A DNA stretch of 64,000 nucleotides, from the NCBI GenBank assembly GCA_030447905.1, contig JAUJNZ010000005.1:16780-80779 (forward strand), in the 5' to 3' direction. A model generated the notes under the pieces. The model was given only the letters and a program-made list of their open reading frames with translations, made no database searches and was not told where the DNA came from. The position numbers were made by a program, and so were the translations under genes. Source of the stretch: Thermoleophilaceae bacterium. Lineage in GTDB: Bacteria > Actinomycetota > Thermoleophilia > Solirubrobacterales > Thermoleophilaceae. Positions 60,820-64,000 of this stretch are shown one piece after another; the first letter of the stretch is position 1, and the number at the start of each line of letters is the position of its first letter.

Positions 60820-63800
60820 ATGTACCTGCGCTCGCTCACCCTCAAGGGGTTCAAGTCCTTCCCGGACCGCACGCGGCTCGAGTTCTCGCCCGGGGTGTCG
60901 GTGATCGTGGGCCCGAACGGGTCTGGCAAGTCGAACGTCTCCGAGGCGGTTCTCTGGGCGCTCGGCGAGCAGAGCCCCTCCGCGGTCCGCGGACAGACCA
61001 TGCAGGACGTGATCTTCGCCGGTGGCCAGGACCGGGGCTCGCGCTCGGCGGCGGAGGTCGAGGTCGTGCTCGACAACACCGACGGAGCCGGGGAGCCCGC
61101 TGGTTTCTCAGAGGTCTCGATCGCCCGGCATCTCGACCGCTCGGGCGAGGGCGGGTACCGCTTGAACGGCGCGCGTTGCCGGCTCGTCGACGTGGCCGAG
61201 GTCCTCTCGGACACCGGTCTGGGGCGGGAGATGCATTCGGTGGTGTCGCAGGGTCGCGTCGAGGCGATCGTGCACTCGCGTCCGCGTGAGCGGCGACTCT
61301 TGATCGAGGAGGCCGCGGGGCTCGGCAAGCACCGCCGCCGGCGCCGCCGGGCCGAGCTCAAGCTCGGCCACACGCGCGACAACCTCGACCGCGCGCTCGA
61401 TGTCGAGCGCGAGGCGCGCTCGGGGCTGCGGCCGCTCAAGCGCCAGGCCGAGGCGGCCGAGCTTCACGCTCGGCTCGAGCGCGGCATGCTCGAGGCGCGC
61501 CTGGAGCTCGTGCGCGAGGGCCTGCGGGCGGCCGAGGTCGAGCGGCTGGCCGCGGAGGAGGCGACCGCCGCGGCCCGGGCCGAGCGCGACGAGTCGGAGC
61601 GAGGACTCGGTGAGGTCGGGCGCCGCCGCGAGGCGGCGGAGCGGGCGTTCGCCGAGCGCGCGCGAGCCCGGGAGCAGCTCTCGGGGTGGGTGCACGCCGC
61701 GCGCTCGGCGCAGGAGCGGATCGCGCTGCGAGCGGAGCGGGCGCGGGAGACGGCACGAGGCGCGGCCGAGGGCGCGACGCGGCGGCGGGCCGAGCTCGAG
61801 CGGCTCGAGCGGGAGATCCGGGAGGCGGGCGCAGAGAGCCCGGCGGGCGACTCCGCGGCTCGCATCGAGGCGTTCGAGGCCGAGCTCGCGCAGCTCTCCG
61901 CGCGAGAGGAGGAGCGGCGGACCGAGGAGCTCGCGAGCCTCGCGGCCGAGCAAGAGGCGGCGGAGCGAGCCCGGGTCGAAGCCGTGGGCCGGGTGGAGCA
62001 GCGCCGCGCCGCCCTGCGTGAAAGCGAGCGGGCGGCGGAAGCGGCCCGCGCCGAGCGGCGCGACGCCGAGCGCGCGGCGGAGGCGGCGCGGACGCGGGCG
62101 GCGGCCGCGGGCGCGGAGCTCGCCTCGGCCAACGCGTTCCTGCGCGCCGCGGGCGGCGCTTCCGGCGGCGGGGGACGTCCGCTGGTCGACGACCTCGGCG
62201 TCGAGTCCGGCTACGAGCTGGCCTTGGCCGCGGCGCTCGGTCCGCGGCTGCGGGCCGAGGTGGTGGACGATCTGGCCGCGGGCGAGGCCGTGCTCGAGCG
62301 CGCGGGTCGCGACGGCGCGAGTGCCCTCGTCGCCGGAGCGGAGTCCGGCTCTCCCTCGGCGCGTGCGGGCGGCGACCCTCCGGCCCCGCGCGCGGAGCGA
62401 CTGCTCGACCGCGTGCGCCCCGCGCCCGGCCGCCACCGCCTGGCCACCCGGCTGCTCGGCGAAGTCTGGGTGCTCGACGACCTGTTAGACCTGCCCCCCG
62501 TTTCGACGGGATCGCGGTCACCCGCCGCGGACGCGTGCTCGACGGCCGCCTCGGCGAGCTGCGCCAGGCGCCGGCCGGGGGAGAGGAGCGCGTGCTCGAG
62601 GAGCGCAATCGCCGCGAGCGGCTCGTGGCCGCCTCGGAGCAGGCGGTGACCGCCGAGGGCGGAGCACGCGCGGAGGCCGAGCGCATGCACGAGCGCGTCG
62701 CCGACGCCGACGGGGCGCGCGAAGCGGCCGAGTCGGGCCTCCGGGCCGCCGCCCGCGATGCCGACGAGTCCGCCGAGACCGTCCGCCGCCTGGCCGAGCG
62801 GGCTCGCCGCCGCAGCGAATCTCCGGCCGAGGGCCCCGGTGCGGTTCGCCGCGCGCAGCTCGAGGCCGAGCTGGGCGCCGAGCGCCGCCTGGCCGAGCGC
62901 GCGGAGCGCGAGCGCGCCGAGCGCGCCGGGCGGCGTGCTCGGCTCGCGGCGCGAATCGAGCGCGACTCGGCGCTGGCCACCGCAGCCGAGCGAGCCGCCG
63001 CGGCTCTCGCGGCCGCCGAGGCGACGGTCGCCGCCCGGCGCACGGACCTCGCCGACGAGCTCGAGGCCGGGGCCGCGCTCGGCGAGCGGACCGCCGCCGA
63101 GTTGCGCCAATGCGCCCGCGAGGAGGCCGATCTCCAGGTGCGCCTGCGGGCCGCCGCCGAGGTCATGACCGCCACGGAGGTCCGCGCCGAGCGCGCCCGC
63201 GACCACGCCGGGGAGCGAGCGCAGGAGCTCGCCGGCATCCTCGCCCGGCTCGAACGGAGGGACGAGGCCGCTGCCCCGCCACCCGAGCCGCTGGGTCCCG
63301 AGCGCCGCGCCGAGCTCGAGGCCCGCATCGAGCGCCTCGCCCGCCGCCGCGAGACCCTCGGGCCGGTCAACCCGCTCGCCGAGGAGGCCTACGCCGAGGC
63401 GCTCGCCCACGTCGAGGAGCTCGAATCCCAGCGCCGGGACCTCGAGAGCGCGCTCTCAGAGCTCGAGGCCCTGATCCGGGACATCGACCGCCGCATCGGC
63501 GAGAGCTTCGAGTCGACCTTCGCCGCGGCGGCGCGCAACTTCGAAGAGCTCGCCGCGCACCTGTTCCCCGGCGGGCGGGGGCGGCTGCGCCTGGTCCGGC
63601 CCGACGGTGGTGGCTCGGAGGCGGCGGCGATCGAGGAGCCCGGCGAAGAACCTGCGGCCCGCGAGGACGAGGGTCCCCCGACCCGCGAGGAGCCGGGCGT
63701 CGAGGTCGAGGTCACGCCCGCCGGCAAGGCCACCCGCCGCCTGTCGCTCCTCTCCGGAGGCGAGAAGTCGCTGGTCGCGCTCGCCTTTCTGTTCGCCGTG

Positions 63801-64000
63801 TTCCTCGCCCGCCCGTGCCCGTTCTACATCCTCGACGAGGTCGAGGCCGCGCTCGACGATCTCAACATCGACCGCTTCCTCGAGCTCCTGCGCCGCTACT
63901 CCGACCGTGCGCAGTTCATCGTCGTCACCCACCAGCGGCGCACGATGGACGCCGCCGACCGCGTCTACGGGGTGAGCATGGGCGCAGACGGAGTGTCGAA
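60820..64000 (+). CDS. smc: Chromosome segregation ATPase SMC (frameshifted; runs off the window)
   Basis: A structural-maintenance-of-chromosomes ATPase, starting MYLRSLTLKGFKSFPDRTRL. Walker A is GPNGSGKSN (31-39). Coiled coil runs from ~165 to ~450, the hinge starts near GGGGRPLVDDLGVESGYELA (~residue 452), and a second coil leads to the C-terminal head with LSGGEKSLVALAF and Walker B FYILDEVEAALDDLN. The frame shifts at a C6 run (62494-62499): reading one extra C joins LLDLPP to RFDGIAVTRRGRVLDG without a break, so a homopolymer error is likely. The gene is open to the window edge. It is preceded five bases after rnc, in the usual actinobacterial order. The coil arms look somewhat shorter than average. 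Confidence 0.92.

Overview
The window is a very GC-rich (roughly 70-75%), gene-dense stretch of bacterial chromosome. It has many GTG starts, a few TTG starts and at least nine 4-bp NTGA stop/start overlaps. The gene content points to an actinobacterium: a SepIVA-like coiled-coil gene in a DUF177-rpmF-plsX-acpP-rnc-smc cluster, monofunctional AroH, a PrsW protease with a DUF2510 tail, a remnant of an F420-type (deazaflavin-dependent) nitroreductase, and zinc-type L28 and L32. Class Thermoleophilia (Solirubrobacterales/Gaiellales-like) is my best guess from general familiarity. No rRNA, tRNA, CRISPR or intact mobile element was seen.

Layout. 0.6-11 kb is an eroded accessory region. It holds a ZIP-like membrane protein, a decayed nitroreductase, an isochorismatase-PRC barrel fusion with a one-base frameshift, a FAD/Rieske oxidoreductase, an acyltransferase, rlmN, a 55-bp tandem repeat, pyruvate dehydrogenase E1 alpha/beta, and broken HAD and trehalose-synthase-like glycosyltransferase genes. 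11-24 kb is an aromatic amino-acid block: rluB, a GGCT-like gene, aroH, hisC, aroF, gltB, gltD, tyrA, aroA. GOGAT (glutamate supply) sits inside the chorismate/tyrosine/phenylalanine pathway genes. 25-34 kb is housekeeping: cmk-der, metK, priA, def-fmt-rsmB and a zinc-ribbon protein. 34-39 kb holds PrsW and a molybdate uptake operon (HTH-Mop regulator, modA, modB, modC). 39.7-46.4 kb is a five-gene minus-strand surface-glycan operon: two GT-C transferases, a GT2, a methyltransferase and a flippase. 46.5-50.6 kb is riboflavin synthesis (ribD-ribE-ribBA-ribH). 50.6-64 kb is the conserved rpmB-fakA-recG-rsmD-coaD-sepIVA cluster, a sulfite-oxidase-like molybdoenzyme, then DUF177-rpmF-plsX-acpP-rnc-smc. 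smc carries a C-homopolymer frameshift and runs off the window.

The most interesting observation is a candidate ribosome-mediated attenuator in front of aroF (DAHP synthase). A short reading frame with an AAAGG ribosome-binding site ends in Trp, Tyr and Phe codons spaced three apart. Its stop codon touches the first arm of a hairpin whose 3' arm can pair, mutually exclusively, with a second copy of that arm lying just before the Trp codon. Other points worth a second look: RNase III lacks two of the usual metal-site acidic residues and appears to start at CTG, and a 17-bp near-palindrome overlaps the start of the molybdate regulator gene.
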